64,000 nucleotides of DNA. It comes from a virus. Positions 15,658-23,149 of this stretch are shown one piece after another. The position numbers and the translations under genes were made by a program. The DNA lies in the IMG/VR virus record IMGVR_UViG_3300025712_000005, positions 19,051-83,050 of that record; one strand, 5' to 3'. How positions within the stretch are numbered: position 1 is the first letter of the stretch; every line of letters starts with the position of its first letter. The notes under the pieces are model-generated. The model saw only the letters and a program-made list of their open reading frames with translations, did not search any database and had not been told where the DNA came from.

Positions 15658-15910
15658 AAGCTTTCTCCTCATCAAAACAATAGAGGCGAACGCCTCGATG
15701 GGTGTCACTGTGATCACCACGTAAAAACGTGCGGCGATTTTGTGTGCCAGAGCTTATGTATTCAACGTGAAGGTTAGTAATAACGACCTCCATAACGAAG
15801 ACATCACCAGAGGCATAAGCACGGTTCAAATTAGCCAGAAACATTTCGATTATGCTGGGTGGCATATCCAAACGACGGATAATATATTTCATGTATTTTT
15901 TGCTGCTCAT
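15647..15910 (-). CDS. Hypothetical protein (87 aa)
   Basis: It begins MSSKKYMKYIIRRLDMPPSI; the C-terminal half contains THRGVRLYCFDEEKACGL. It has a perfect initiation box and the hairpin 15927-15941. Function unknown. Confidence 0.65.
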   Translation of the reverse strand: MSSKKYMKYIIRRLDMPPSIIEMFLANLNRAYASGDVFVMEVVITNLHVEYISSGTQNRRTFLRGDHSDTHRGVRLYCFDEEKACGL

Positions 15911-15926
15911 CGTCAATTTCCTTAAA

Positions 15927-15941
15927 GGGGGCACATGCCCC
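15927..15941 (-). repeat. GC hairpin before the 15647-15910 gene
   Basis: GGGGC stem, loop ATGT, followed by TTTAAGGAAATTGACGATG. Confidence 0.85.
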
Positions 15942-16375
15942 TATTCAATAAATAATTCTTTGGGTTCGGATTCAATCACATCCGCAATCGCTGAAAACTC
16001 AATACGGTACTGGTCGTTTAATTTAGCCAGCGAACCTTGAGTGTCATACCCCATAATAGGGATTTTTTGGTCATTGAAAAAACACCCCATGTCCGTCTGC
16101 AAACCAACCCAGACACCCACGTTTCGCAAGGCCCAACCATACATATCAGTATGAATTAGACCCGAGCCAATAATAAAACCACTCTTATCTCGGGGCAGTT
16201 CGTCACCCGTTTTTTGCTCGTAAACTTCAGCCAATACGCCAAGGCAACAATGGCCCCTCGCATTATTCAAGCAATTAGTCGTCTGTTGGTATTTGCCAGA
16301 ACGCAAAGCATCCACCCATTTCTGGCGGTTCGCTTTCATTTCTACAGGCGTGGGGTGTGGTATAATATCTTTCAT
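15941..16375 (-). CDS. Tandem-duplicated phage protein, copy 1 (144 aa)
   Basis: The signature WVDALRSGKY...GHCCLGVLAEVY is that of a hypothetical family common in tailed phages. The same signature is in the next gene upstream (16406-16849), with the same order of segments: ANRQKW / NRAKW, CCLGV, DEL/LPV, SLAKLND / SLVSLND, and F(S/E)xIADVIE followed by PxxLFxE. The two genes are therefore a tandem duplication that has diverged. Both carry perfect boxes and hairpins. Function unknown. Confidence 0.7.
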   Translation of the reverse strand: MKDIIPHPTPVEMKANRQKWVDALRSGKYQQTTNCLNNARGHCCLGVLAEVYEQKTGDELPRDKSGFIIGSGLIHTDMYGWALRNVGVWVGLQTDMGCFFNDQKIPIMGYDTQGSLAKLNDQYRIEFSAIADVIESEPKELFIE

Positions 16376-16391
16376 CGTCAATTTCCTTAAA

Positions 16392-16406
16392 GGGGGCACA
16401 TGCCCC
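16392..16406 (-). repeat. GC hairpin before duplicated gene copy 1
   Basis: Same as 15927, with identical flanks, showing that hairpin and box were copied together. Confidence 0.85.
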
Positions 16407-16849
16407 TATTCTTCAAATAACCCAGCAGGGTTGGCTTCAATAACATCAGCAATCTGCTCAAAGGTCATTAGAGCCGTGTCATTTAAACTAACCAGTGAAT
16501 GAACATGCTTGTGTAACTCAGGGATTAGGCCTAAACCATCTAACACTTTCTGTTCAAATTCACCCGCTCGATGGCGTAAACCCAACCACTCCTGAACTTC
16601 ACTAGGAGAAACAAAATCTGCGCCAAGGTCTTCATCTTCATACGAAAATAAAGACCCTCCCGCGATATAACCCAACTGGTTTACGGGTAATTTCAAACCT
16701 GTCTCTTTTTGAAAGACATCACAAGCCACACCTAAACAGCAAAAACCATCACCCCCTTGCAGCTGGCCAGTATCCTGTGAATAGTCACCCGAACGCAAAG
16801 CAGCAAGCCACTTCGCACGGTTATTTTGTAATTCTTCTTTTTTGTTCAT
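16406..16849 (-). CDS. Tandem-duplicated phage protein, copy 2 (147 aa)
   Basis: It contains KWLAALRSGDYSQ, GFCCLGVACDVFQ and a C-terminal FEQIADVIEANPAGLFEE that aligns with copy 1's FSAIADVIESEPKELFIE. The paired cysteines in CCLGV are kept in both copies. A perfect initiation box and hairpin (16866-16880) precede it. The role of the family is unknown. Confidence 0.7.
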   Translation of the reverse strand: MNKKEELQNNRAKWLAALRSGDYSQDTGQLQGGDGFCCLGVACDVFQKETGLKLPVNQLGYIAGGSLFSYEDEDLGADFVSPSEVQEWLGLRHRAGEFEQKVLDGLGLIPELHKHVHSLVSLNDTALMTFEQIADVIEANPAGLFEE

Positions 16850-16865
16850 CGTCAATTTCCTTAAA

Positions 16866-16880
16866 GGGGGCACATGCCCC
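16866..16880 (-). repeat. GC hairpin before duplicated gene copy 2
   Basis: Same as 15927 and 16392, including the TTTAAGG spacer. Confidence 0.85.
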
Positions 16881-17095
16881 TAGTGTAATTCTGGAGTAGG
16901 GTTAAAAGTGAAACGCACAAATCGGTTTTCATACGTATATTTCGAACCAACTCGAATCGCCGTGTCTAATTGTTGACACTGAGCACCGTCCAAAGTTTGG
17001 TCAATCAATAGCCGATAACAGTCGTCTCTATCCATCAAAGAATTGAATTTTTGGCCGTGGTCTTTACGTAATATTTCAACGTCTATATTTTTCAT
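16880..17095 (-). CDS. Small hypothetical protein (71 aa)
   Basis: The start at 17095 (MKNIDVEILRKDHGQKFNSL) has TAGGAAAAACA before it, a poor match to the usual box. A TATAAA-containing promoter-like stretch lies about 40 bases upstream, so this could be the first gene of a sub-operon. Function unknown. Confidence 0.6.
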   Translation of the reverse strand: MKNIDVEILRKDHGQKFNSLMDRDDCYRLLIDQTLDGAQCQQLDTAIRVGSKYTYENRFVRFTFNPTPELH

Positions 17096-17136
17096 TGTTT
17101 TTCCTAAAAGTGTATTTGAATAGTTGAAGTGAGCAT

Positions 17137-17168
17137 TTTATAGCGCGAATTAGGGTTTCATATCGAAC
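17137..17168 (-). promoter_or_regulatory. Possible promoter before the 16880-17095 gene
   Basis: TATAAA on the minus strand (17137-17142) lies about 40 bases before the start; a weak TTCGAT lies 19 bases further upstream (17162-17167). Low certainty. Confidence 0.25.
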
Positions 17169-17178
17169 GGTAAGCGCA

Positions 17179-17340
17179 TCAAATTAGAATTCCATCCTGA
17201 GCTACCTCGTCAGAATTATATCCGCTTAAATCGTCTCTCAGGTCGGTTAGAACGCACTCAAGTTCCAAATCTTCAGGAAAAAGGTCTTCCCCGAACATAT
17301 TTTTGAACTGAATATCGAGCACATTTACGTAATTTTTCAT
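17179..17340 (-). CDS. Small acidic hypothetical protein (53 aa)
   Basis: An ATG at 17340 with a perfect GGAAATTGACGATG box opens a 53-codon frame to a TGA at 17179. The product begins MKNYVNVLDIQFKNMFGEDL and is strongly acidic. No GC hairpin precedes it. The box is the main reason for calling it. Function unknown. Confidence 0.6.
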   Translation of the reverse strand: MKNYVNVLDIQFKNMFGEDLFPEDLELECVLTDLRDDLSGYNSDEVAQDGILI

Positions 17341-17423
17341 CGTCAATTTCCTTGTAAATCATATAGTTACACTAAATTTCTGTCATTTGCTGCCGGACAG
17401 AACGGCATTGAGGTGTTACGTCT

Positions 17424-17777
17424 CTACGCCTTGAAACTGGGCGAAATGAGGGCGCAGCCCCACAATGCATATTCCCCCTTGATTAAATCATCAGCTTCAA
17501 GTGGGTAAATTAATTTTACGCCAAATTGTAAAAATAGGGTTTTAGCTCTTTCGTTCTGTCCCACCCAAAAATTTATTAAAAGAACATAATGTATATTAAT
17601 AACTTTTTTCAGTGGGACAAACTTATGGAGGCAACGCCAGTACTGGGCTAGAGTAGAGTTAAAATCCAAAGGGAAGGCATTGCAAGTTTTTAGCCCAAAA
17701 TCCATTATTTTTGCATGTGCAAAAGTCAGTGTTTTAGGTAGTCCAAGCCGCAATCGCTGTCTAACCGCCAAAACCAT
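17424..17777 (-). CDS. Doubtful open frame in a repeat-bearing region (117 aa)
   Basis: The frame runs from an ATG overlapping the upstream stop, but there is no ribosome binding site, no initiation box and an unusual composition (hydrophobic, Leu/Phe/Trp-rich). The same DNA carries two copies of GTGGGACA in inverted orientation. It may be a regulatory or degenerate stretch and not a gene. Confidence 0.25.
   Translation of the reverse strand: MVLAVRQRLRLGLPKTLTFAHAKIMDFGLKTCNAFPLDFNSTLAQYWRCLHKFVPLKKVINIHYVLLINFWVGQNERAKTLFLQFGVKLIYPLEADDLIKGEYALWGCALISPSFKA
17557..17619. repeat. Inverted pair of GTGGGACA
   Basis: TGTCCCAC at 17557-17564 and GTGGGACA at 17612-17619 are 47 bases apart; a third copy, in a 13-base direct repeat AGTGGGACAAACT, is at 18539-18551. 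All lie in the low-coding 17.4-18.8 kb region. Confidence 0.55.
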
Positions 17778-18148
17778 TAGTTAAGTTGGCCGTCTGTTTG
17801 CGACGTAGGGCGTTGGACTTCCAGTGGAATAAGGGCGTGAACATTCCAAAAGATTTCGTCCAATAAGGCGTATTTTGTGGCATCAAATAGCAACGGTCGG
17901 GCAGGGGCAACGATGGGAATGTCGACCAACGGCGATGAGGCTATTTTTCTGAATTTACTCTCGGGTTTGTCGATTACTCTATAACCACGTTGATAGAGGG
18001 CATCGCACAAATGAGGGTAAACAGCCAGTATGTTTCGAACGGTTTTGTATTGCTCAGCTAAACCGCGAATTTGAATGGTTTGACCTTTGCAGGTCGCTAG
18101 ATTAAAGCATTCTAGCTCGAATGCTCTTTCTTTAAAGTTGTATATCAT
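17777..18148 (-). CDS. Hypothetical protein (123 aa)
   Basis: It begins MIYNFKERAFELECFNLATC and is a compact mixed alpha/beta protein with a proline-rich middle. The box at 18146-18159 is perfect and is also the longest match to the antisense segment at 40.7 kb (17 bases). The hairpin 18171-18186 has its loop in the opposite orientation to the others. It is the first gene left of the 18.2-18.8 kb non-coding region. Function unknown. Confidence 0.65.
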   Translation of the reverse strand: MIYNFKERAFELECFNLATCKGQTIQIRGLAEQYKTVRNILAVYPHLCDALYQRGYRVIDKPESKFRKIASSPLVDIPIVAPARPLLFDATKYALLDEIFWNVHALIPLEVQRPTSQTDGQLN

Positions 18149-18170
18149 CGTCAATTTCCAGTATGTAGTA

Positions 18171-18186
18171 GGGGGCATGTGCCCCC
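18171..18186 (-). repeat. GC hairpin with reversed loop before the 17777-18148 gene
   Basis: The stem is perfect but the loop reads ACAT on the minus strand, opposite to the others. Confidence 0.8.
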
Positions 18187-18791
18187 AACTTGAGGCTAGT
18201 TTAATCGCAAGTGATTTGCGAAATCCAATCTAATTTATTAATGAATAAGGCCGAATAAAATCGGTTTTATTAATTAAGAAACTAAAATAGTGTTTTTAGT
18301 TTGTATATTTTTTAGGGTAAAACGATTAATTTAGGCTATCGGCGGCGACTTCGGCTGAAGGCGTAGGGCAAAAAACGGCCTGCAATTTTTTCTTTTACGT
18401 CAACCACTTAGCGAAAAAACCTCAAAATAAGCAAAAATAAATGCCTAGAATGCTAAAAAACCTAAAACCAACGCCTAAAAACCCCGCCTAAAAACAAAAA
18501 CACGTCTACAGCCCACGGCTGACCTAACTTGTATTCTTAGTGGGACAAACTACTGGCTATAAACACAGTGAAATAACCCCTAAAAACCACCTGCAAAAAC
18601 GTGGCGATTATTTTCAATCGTACACACCCCGATTTATGAAGCTCGCGGTCAATTATCACTACCTACATATAACGGCGTACGGCGTGGGCTGTGGGCTGTA
18701 GAAGTTTTTTGTTATTCGCTTGCGCGAAAAAAACACGTTTTTGATACGTATCTGAATACATACCAAAAACAGGTGTTTTTCGTTGGATAAT
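18187..18791. other. Non-coding region, candidate replication origin and regulatory zone
   Basis: About 600 bases with no supported gene. It holds short inverted repeats (CGCAA-GTGAT-TTGCG at 18206-18220; AAACTAAAA with TTTTAGTTT at 18279-18302), several CCTAAAA-type units between 18443 and 18590 (for example GCCTAAAAACC at 18473-18483), the palindrome GATACGTATC at 18743-18752, and AAAACACG/GTGTTTT arms around it. Iterons, AT-rich stretches and palindromes fit an origin, but transcription control of the leftward genes is equally possible. Confidence 0.35.
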
Positions 18792-18807
18792 GGGGGCACG
18801 TGCCCCC
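18792..18807 (-). repeat. GC hairpin after the 18817-19656 gene
   Basis: A fully palindromic copy with loop ACGT. It follows a stop codon but is not next to an initiation box. Confidence 0.8.
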
Positions 18808-18816
18808 GTTTATGGC

Positions 18817-19656
18817 TTAAGCGATGGCTGCTATTGTGTCTTTGAAGGCGGCCATAACCTTGAGCAATGTTGCGCTGTCCAGTTTAAGTTCACCCATACG
18901 GCGGCCAAAATCATTGGTTAAAGCACGCGTTTTATCGGTGCTCTGCTGAAGCGTCTCTTTTTCAACTTCAGATTTACCCGCACTTTCGTTGGCCTCAACT
19001 TGGGCCGCTGTACTGCCTGTATTTTGTTGGCCTTTTTCACGTCCACCAGCTGAAGAATGTTTTTTGTCCTTTTGTGGCTTGCCTACTGTTACCTTTGGCG
19101 CTTGCTTACTTGGGGCGGTTTGCTTCACTTTGTCCGCATCCGTCTTGGCAAAACCATCGCAAAACTCGATCCATTCTTGCTTTGATTCAGGCATACCGTT
19201 TACACCGAATGAGTAAAGGCTAAGCTGTTCAATAACGGCTTCCGGCGTTGGAGTTTCTAACGTCTCAATTAACATGGTCAATTGGTCGGGTAGCTGTTTA
19301 AGAACCGCCGCGAATGGAACCACATAGTGACGTCTAAAACCTTTCATTCGGTTATATTGTGCGTGCTCTTTTAAAGCCTTGCCTGTTAAGTCGATACCGA
19401 AACCAGTTTGTGCAACGTTGGCTTCCGTTGGCGTGCCCTTGTGTTGCATAGCGATAAGTAAAGCACTAACCACCTTGCCCGCTTCAGACTGTAGACCTTG
19501 CATAATTGATGCGCCTAATAGTTCAGGCAAGTTCAATGCCTTAATTGCTTTTGGTTCAACGGCTTCAGGCGCGGTCTTTACTGGTGCTTTTTTAGGTGCT
19601 GTTTTAGTAGTAGATGCTTTACGTGTTTTTGGTGCTGCCTTAGTAGTAGTAGTCAT
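18817..19656 (-). CDS. Histone-like / basic-tailed protein (279 aa)
   Basis: The first 45 residues are rich in Lys, Ala, Thr and Pro (TRKASTTKTAPKKAPVKTAP), like histone H1-type tails. A globular helical domain (about 50-190) and a second low-complexity charged linker (about 195-240) follow, then a C-terminal helix pair. The ATG at 19656 has GGAATTGACGAA before it (ATG shifted by two bases). It sits beside the iteron-like region, so a DNA-compacting or origin-related role is possible. No family recognised. Confidence 0.65.
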   Translation of the reverse strand: MTTTTKAAPKTRKASTTKTAPKKAPVKTAPEAVEPKAIKALNLPELLGASIMQGLQSEAGKVVSALLIAMQHKGTPTEANVAQTGFGIDLTGKALKEHAQYNRMKGFRRHYVVPFAAVLKQLPDQLTMLIETLETPTPEAVIEQLSLYSFGVNGMPESKQEWIEFCDGFAKTDADKVKQTAPSKQAPKVTVGKPQKDKKHSSAGGREKGQQNTGSTAAQVEANESAGKSEVEKETLQQSTDKTRALTNDFGRRMGELKLDSATLLKVMAAFKDTIAAIA

Positions 19657-19673
19657 TTCGTCAATTCCTTGTA

Positions 19674-19687
19674 GGGGCATATGCCCC
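19674..19687 (-). repeat. GC hairpin before the 18817-19656 gene
   Basis: GGGGC stem with loop ATAT, just before AAGGAATTGACGAAATG. Confidence 0.8.
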
Positions 19688-19744
19688 CTTGTTTGGTTTA
19701 AGTTGTCCGCTGTTTGCGGCGTTGCTGGGTTGCAACGTGAAACT

Positions 19745-19774
19745 ACTATAAAGGGGGGGTAGTTTTTCTGTCTA
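19745..19774 (-). promoter_or_regulatory. Promoter before the 18817-19656 gene
   Basis: On the minus strand TAGACA, 18 bases, TATAGT. The -35 matches 5 of 6 and the -10 5 of 6 consensus bases. It would transcribe the basic-tailed protein gene with a leader of roughly 80 bases that contains the hairpin. Confidence 0.5.
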
Positions 19775-20109
19775 GTATTTTAGTGATATGAGAGGGGGGC
19801 CACCTCACTCTCCCTGAAAAATTTTTGAGATTTCGGCGATAGGCTACATCCACTACCTTCAAAGAACAGACTAGAAACCCCCGCCAGAAAAAAGTTAAAC
19901 GTTATTCTTACGATTAGATGATTAAATAAACAACAGAAATATTTAGAAACATTTACGTGACCAGATTGAAGGTAAAACACAACTTAAACGATTTTTATAT
20001 TTAATTTTTTGTCATAATTATGTAATATCCAGCCTCTTGCAAATCGCAAGTTCGTTTAGTGAGCCTTAATCTGCTCAGCTAAATGTAGTACCGCACAAGG
20101 AATCGCAGT
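19775..20109. other. Non-coding stretch between promoter and orphan gene
   Basis: About 330 AT-rich bases. Besides the inverted repeat CTTGC-AAATC-GCAAG at 20036-20050 and an AT-rich stretch near 19990-20030 that could hold a rightward promoter (weak TTTAAT-17-TAATAT), I see nothing clear. Confidence 0.4.
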
Positions 20110-20232
20110 ATGATTTTAGTAAACGGTATGACGCTGGAAAATGACGATGATATTGAGATAGTAAATTTTACCAAAGCAGTATGCGCGGTAGGCTTTAACT
20201 TTATTCCCGAAGCTGTCTCGCTTAGCCCCTAG
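20110..20232 (+). CDS. Orphan rightward small gene (40 aa)
   Basis: An ATG at 20110 with AAGGA eight bases before it opens a 40-codon frame (begins MILVNGMTLENDDDIEIVNF), ending at 20232 shortly before a terminator. The direction is opposite to the genes on both sides. It follows an AT-rich stretch and an inverted repeat CTTGC-AAATC-GCAAG. The size and position fit a small regulatory peptide, but no family is recognised. Confidence 0.45.
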   Translation: MILVNGMTLENDDDIEIVNFTKAVCAVGFNFIPEAVSLSP

Positions 20233-20256
20233 AATTCCCTAGAGTTTTAGTAGGCT

Positions 20257-20286
20257 AAAAAAAACCACCTTAGGGTGGTTTTTTTG
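20257..20286. terminator. Bidirectional terminator between the orphan gene and the SF3 helicase
   Basis: AACCACC-TTAG-GGTGGTT with A-runs on the left and T-runs on the right. It can end the rightward 40-codon gene and the leftward helicase transcript. Confidence 0.85.
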
Positions 20287-20299
20287 TATCTGCTCACGA

Positions 20300-22594
20300 C
20301 TAACCGCACTTTATTCCGTAATACCGCAGCTGATAGTTCCCGTTGTAATCCGCCCCGCTAACCACAAGAAACCCTAGCTGTGAAGCCAGCTCACGGGTGC
20401 GTTTGTGAAACTCCACCTCAGGAACTTCGCGCTTCCCGTGTTTACTGCAAATATAAGCATAATGCTGATACAGCTTTAAACTGTCGGTGCAGCGAAGCTT
20501 ATTAATCTCCGCGCTCAGCTCTTCTTTTGGCAATGATTTAAGCGCATTGAGATTGTTGACCGTGACTGCGCCTGACCGGTAAAAGTAATAAATCACGTTA
20601 TTATTCACCATGGCCATTTCGCGCTGTATCTCTAAATGTGAGTTCGGGATTTTATATTCAGACTCTGGCAAAGCCGACGCCGCCCAGTTGATTATTTTTT
20701 CTCCCTCTTGCTCGGCAATTTTTCGGCCTAGCTCGAGCACGGGTTTTGTCGTCGGGTTGTTGAAATGGAAAATCAACCAGCGTCGGGTAAATCCTTCAGA
20801 GAAATCTTTGGTAAGCGGGAGATGGTTACTGGCGAACCAATGAGCGCACTGAGGCTTGATATCTCGGGAGGTGGTTTTCTTGGCCACCGTAATTGTGGAA
20901 CCATCCACAATCTCTTTGAATCTTTGTGAGTTGACTGAGGCGCTTTCTGACAATTCCCCGCAGACGTTGAGCAAAACCGAATTCAAACTGAACAGGCTGT
21001 CGGTGTCACTCCACTTGTTCGGGGGCAAGGAGACTTGCTTTTGTTTTGGGATGAGGTGACTCAATATTCTGAGTAGCTGGGTTTTGCCTGAGTTCGAACT
21101 CCCGTAAAGCAAGAAGGCCTGTTGTAAGTTGTGGGCCTGATTGAATAGGGTGGCTGCGAACGCTTGCCTCAGGGTTTGGATTATTACGATGCGTTCTTCT
21201 TCTGGGTGCTGGCCAAAGCACTCGTTGAGGAAGGCGAGGAATTGTTCTGGGGGAGGTGGGAAATTTTGGTACTCGAACGGAAAATAATAGTCCATGCCTA
21301 AGTCGGGGTTATGCGCTTTTAGCTGCTGGTTGATATCCAGAATGCCGTTGGCGAAGTTCATGCCCTTCTGATTGAGTATTTTAATTGGCGAGGTTAAGGC
21401 GTCTTTAATGGTGCTGATAATAGTATTCAGCGCCGTCGCGTTTCTTAGGGTGAACTCGCACGGGAAGTATAACTGCAGCAGTCGGATGAGTTTATAGTCG
21501 GCGAAGACTTCCCAGCACACGCCGTTGTAATAATATAGGGCCGGTTGGTAAGCATGGTCTGAATCAAACTTATAATTTCCCTGCAGCTGCAGAATTTCTA
21601 ACGCTCGAGTGCTGATGTTGGCCACGGTATCGGTGCCGAGGGCTTCGCGCTGTAATTGCAGTCGCTGGCTTTCCATCTTGCTCATGTTCAGGGACAGGCC
21701 TGACTGTTTACTCACAAAACGCTTTAATTGGTCTAATGCGACCTTGTTTATGGCAGTAGATAGGGCCATTTGCTCTATTATTAGCTGACAGTTTTCGACC
21801 ATTTTACCTTCACTTTCTAGCCCTTCTGATAGTTTTTCATAGATAAACGCTCGTAAATCATCGTAATTACGCTGTTTTAGGCTGAAATTAACGGATATAT
21901 GGTATTTATCTCTAAAACCGGTGTTTATGCCCTTATCGAAGGTTGGATGTAGCTGCAGCTTGTATTTGACGCAGAAATACTGAATCGTCTGGTAGAGCAT
22001 TCTTAGGGTTGAATCCAGCAAGGATGGGGCGTTTTTCTCCTCCAGAATGACTTCTAATTCGTTAATGACCTGCAGCAATGTCGGTTGATTAGTGTGATTT
22101 AGGGTTAAGTCGAGGGCGAATTCGACAGTCAATGATTGCAGCTGGGCGCTGAACATGGCCTTTGAGGTTTCTTTTTCCTGCAGTTCGGACGCATGACCTA
22201 ACGCGGTTAAGTCGGTCGGGAGAATACCTTGCGGGTTTGGGATATACGACGCTGAGGTGATTGGAAAATAGGTATTCGTATGCAAGATAACGTCATGATC
22301 ATTAAATTTCGCTGACGGATGGTCTGTGTTCACTAAGAGGAGGGGATTTTGACCCCAGTCGACAGCCACAGCGTTTGGTATCTCCACGGTTTGAGGAGAT
22401 AAGAACTCTAACAGGGCCAACGGCGGTTTTAGCAACACTGCCGCGTCTTTATCCCCGTGCTGGTTTTTCCAGACCTCGATTACGGATGGCATGTGGGCCT
22501 TTGAAAAGCTGTCTCTTTTGATGGCTGGCAACCGTGATGTTTTGTAAATAGGTATCAGCGGAATAGGGCTCATGTCGACTAAATGTAAGTACAC
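20300..22594 (-). CDS. SF3 (D5-like) helicase, probable primase-helicase
   Basis: Residues 498-505 (GSSNSGKT) are the Walker A motif. A Walker B-like VLLNVCGE (about 540-547), HWFASNHLP (585-593) and FTRRWLIFHF (602-611) complete the superfamily 3 / D5 pattern. A D5_N-like segment (about 335-450, LYYYNGVCWEVFADYKLIRLL) precedes it. The first 330 residues are unassigned; in related P4-alpha and D5 proteins this part holds the primase, but no clear catalytic motif is seen. The GTG start at 22594 has GGAGGG seven bases before it, overlapping the upstream stop region. It is probably the replication initiator or replicative helicase; no DNA polymerase is seen nearby. Confidence 0.85.
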   Translation of the reverse strand: MYLHLVDMSPIPLIPIYKTSRLPAIKRDSFSKAHMPSVIEVWKNQHGDKDAAVLLKPPLALLEFLSPQTVEIPNAVAVDWGQNPLLLVNTDHPSAKFNDHDVILHTNTYFPITSASYIPNPQGILPTDLTALGHASELQEKETSKAMFSAQLQSLTVEFALDLTLNHTNQPTLLQVINELEVILEEKNAPSLLDSTLRMLYQTIQYFCVKYKLQLHPTFDKGINTGFRDKYHISVNFSLKQRNYDDLRAFIYEKLSEGLESEGKMVENCQLIIEQMALSTAINKVALDQLKRFVSKQSGLSLNMSKMESQRLQLQREALGTDTVANISTRALEILQLQGNYKFDSDHAYQPALYYYNGVCWEVFADYKLIRLLQLYFPCEFTLRNATALNTIISTIKDALTSPIKILNQKGMNFANGILDINQQLKAHNPDLGMDYYFPFEYQNFPPPPEQFLAFLNECFGQHPEEERIVIIQTLRQAFAATLFNQAHNLQQAFLLYGSSNSGKTQLLRILSHLIPKQKQVSLPPNKWSDTDSLFSLNSVLLNVCGELSESASVNSQRFKEIVDGSTITVAKKTTSRDIKPQCAHWFASNHLPLTKDFSEGFTRRWLIFHFNNPTTKPVLELGRKIAEQEGEKIINWAASALPESEYKIPNSHLEIQREMAMVNNNVIYYFYRSGAVTVNNLNALKSLPKEELSAEINKLRCTDSLKLYQHYAYICSKHGKREVPEVEFHKRTRELASQLGFLVVSGADYNGNYQLRYYGIKCG

Positions 22595-22597
22595 GGC

Positions 22598-23074
22598 TTA
22601 GCCCTCCGTCTGTAATGTTTCTTGCACTGAATCGATGAACTCGGTCTTTTGTGTCGGGCTTAGATATCTGTCCATCGAGTCCAGCATAAGCTCTTTGAAG
22701 GCTTTGAAGTTGACCACCCCGCTGGAACGTTCTTGGATAACCAGAATCTTTTCCATGAGAGTAACCATGACTCGAAAAGTACCCATCTTTTCGGTGGTGT
22801 CTTCGGCACTTAGCGTTTTCTTAAAGCTTCGCATCTCGTTGTATAGGGTTAACGTCTCCTGAGATAAATCGATGGATTCTAAATCGTATAGAAAAACTTC
22901 TTCGGGGCTAATACCCTCTTTTTCCTCAGGCGCGAATATTTTCTCCAGCAGCATGAGCGTCTTTGCATCATAAGGGCAGTCGTCTGAGGTCAAGTAAGTG
23001 CGGTGACTTTTAGTCATGGCGGCTAGGGTAGAAAGCGTCGTAAAAATTTCAGGGGTGATTGTGGGATAGTGCAT
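22598..23074 (-). CDS. Hypothetical helical protein preceding the SF3 helicase (158 aa)
   Basis: It begins MHYPTITPEIFTTLSTLAAM and is helical throughout, with no recognised domain. The ATG at 23074 has the box GGAATTGACGATG. It ends four bases before the helicase start, so the two are probably co-translated. Its place next to the divergent terminase gene means a small terminase subunit cannot be excluded, though the strand argues for a replication partner. Confidence 0.65.
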   Translation of the reverse strand: MHYPTITPEIFTTLSTLAAMTKSHRTYLTSDDCPYDAKTLMLLEKIFAPEEKEGISPEEVFLYDLESIDLSQETLTLYNEMRSFKKTLSAEDTTEKMGTFRVMVTLMEKILVIQERSSGVVNFKAFKELMLDSMDRYLSPTQKTEFIDSVQETLQTEG

Positions 23075-23086
23075 CGTCAATTCCAA

Positions 23087-23140
23087 TGTGGTTTAATAGG
23101 GTATAGGCTATCCATGATACCTTTTGACTACAATTAGGCA
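23087..23140. promoter_or_regulatory. Divergent intergenic region between early and late arms
   Basis: Only about 60 bases separate the leftward and rightward gene sets. On the minus strand TTGCCT-16-TATCAT is a possible promoter. No good rightward promoter is obvious, so late transcription may need a phage activator. Confidence 0.35.
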
Positions 23141-23149
23141 AGACGATGA

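Noticed and set aside
6512-16873. In-frame GTG or ATG codons within the GC hairpins that would extend many leftward proteins with MPPxRKLTM-like leaders
   Set aside because: They have no ribosome binding site, the leader is only a translation of the hairpin and box, and the ATG at the end of the box has AAGGA at normal spacing.
18443-18590. CRISPR array from the CCTAAAA repeats
   Set aside because: Units are too short and irregularly spaced, with no conserved repeat-spacer pattern.
7020-19687. GC hairpins as ordinary intrinsic terminators
   Set aside because: No T-run follows the stem in the direction of the genes, and they would cut the operon after nearly every gene.
19780-19980. Leftward open frame of 66 codons in the 19.7-20.1 kb gap
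   Set aside because: No ribosome binding site or initiation box, unusual composition, and it overlaps the promoter-like region.
22598-23074. Terminase small subunit
   Set aside because: It is on the opposite strand to the large subunit, is coupled to the SF3 helicase and has no recognisable DNA-binding motif; left as hypothetical.
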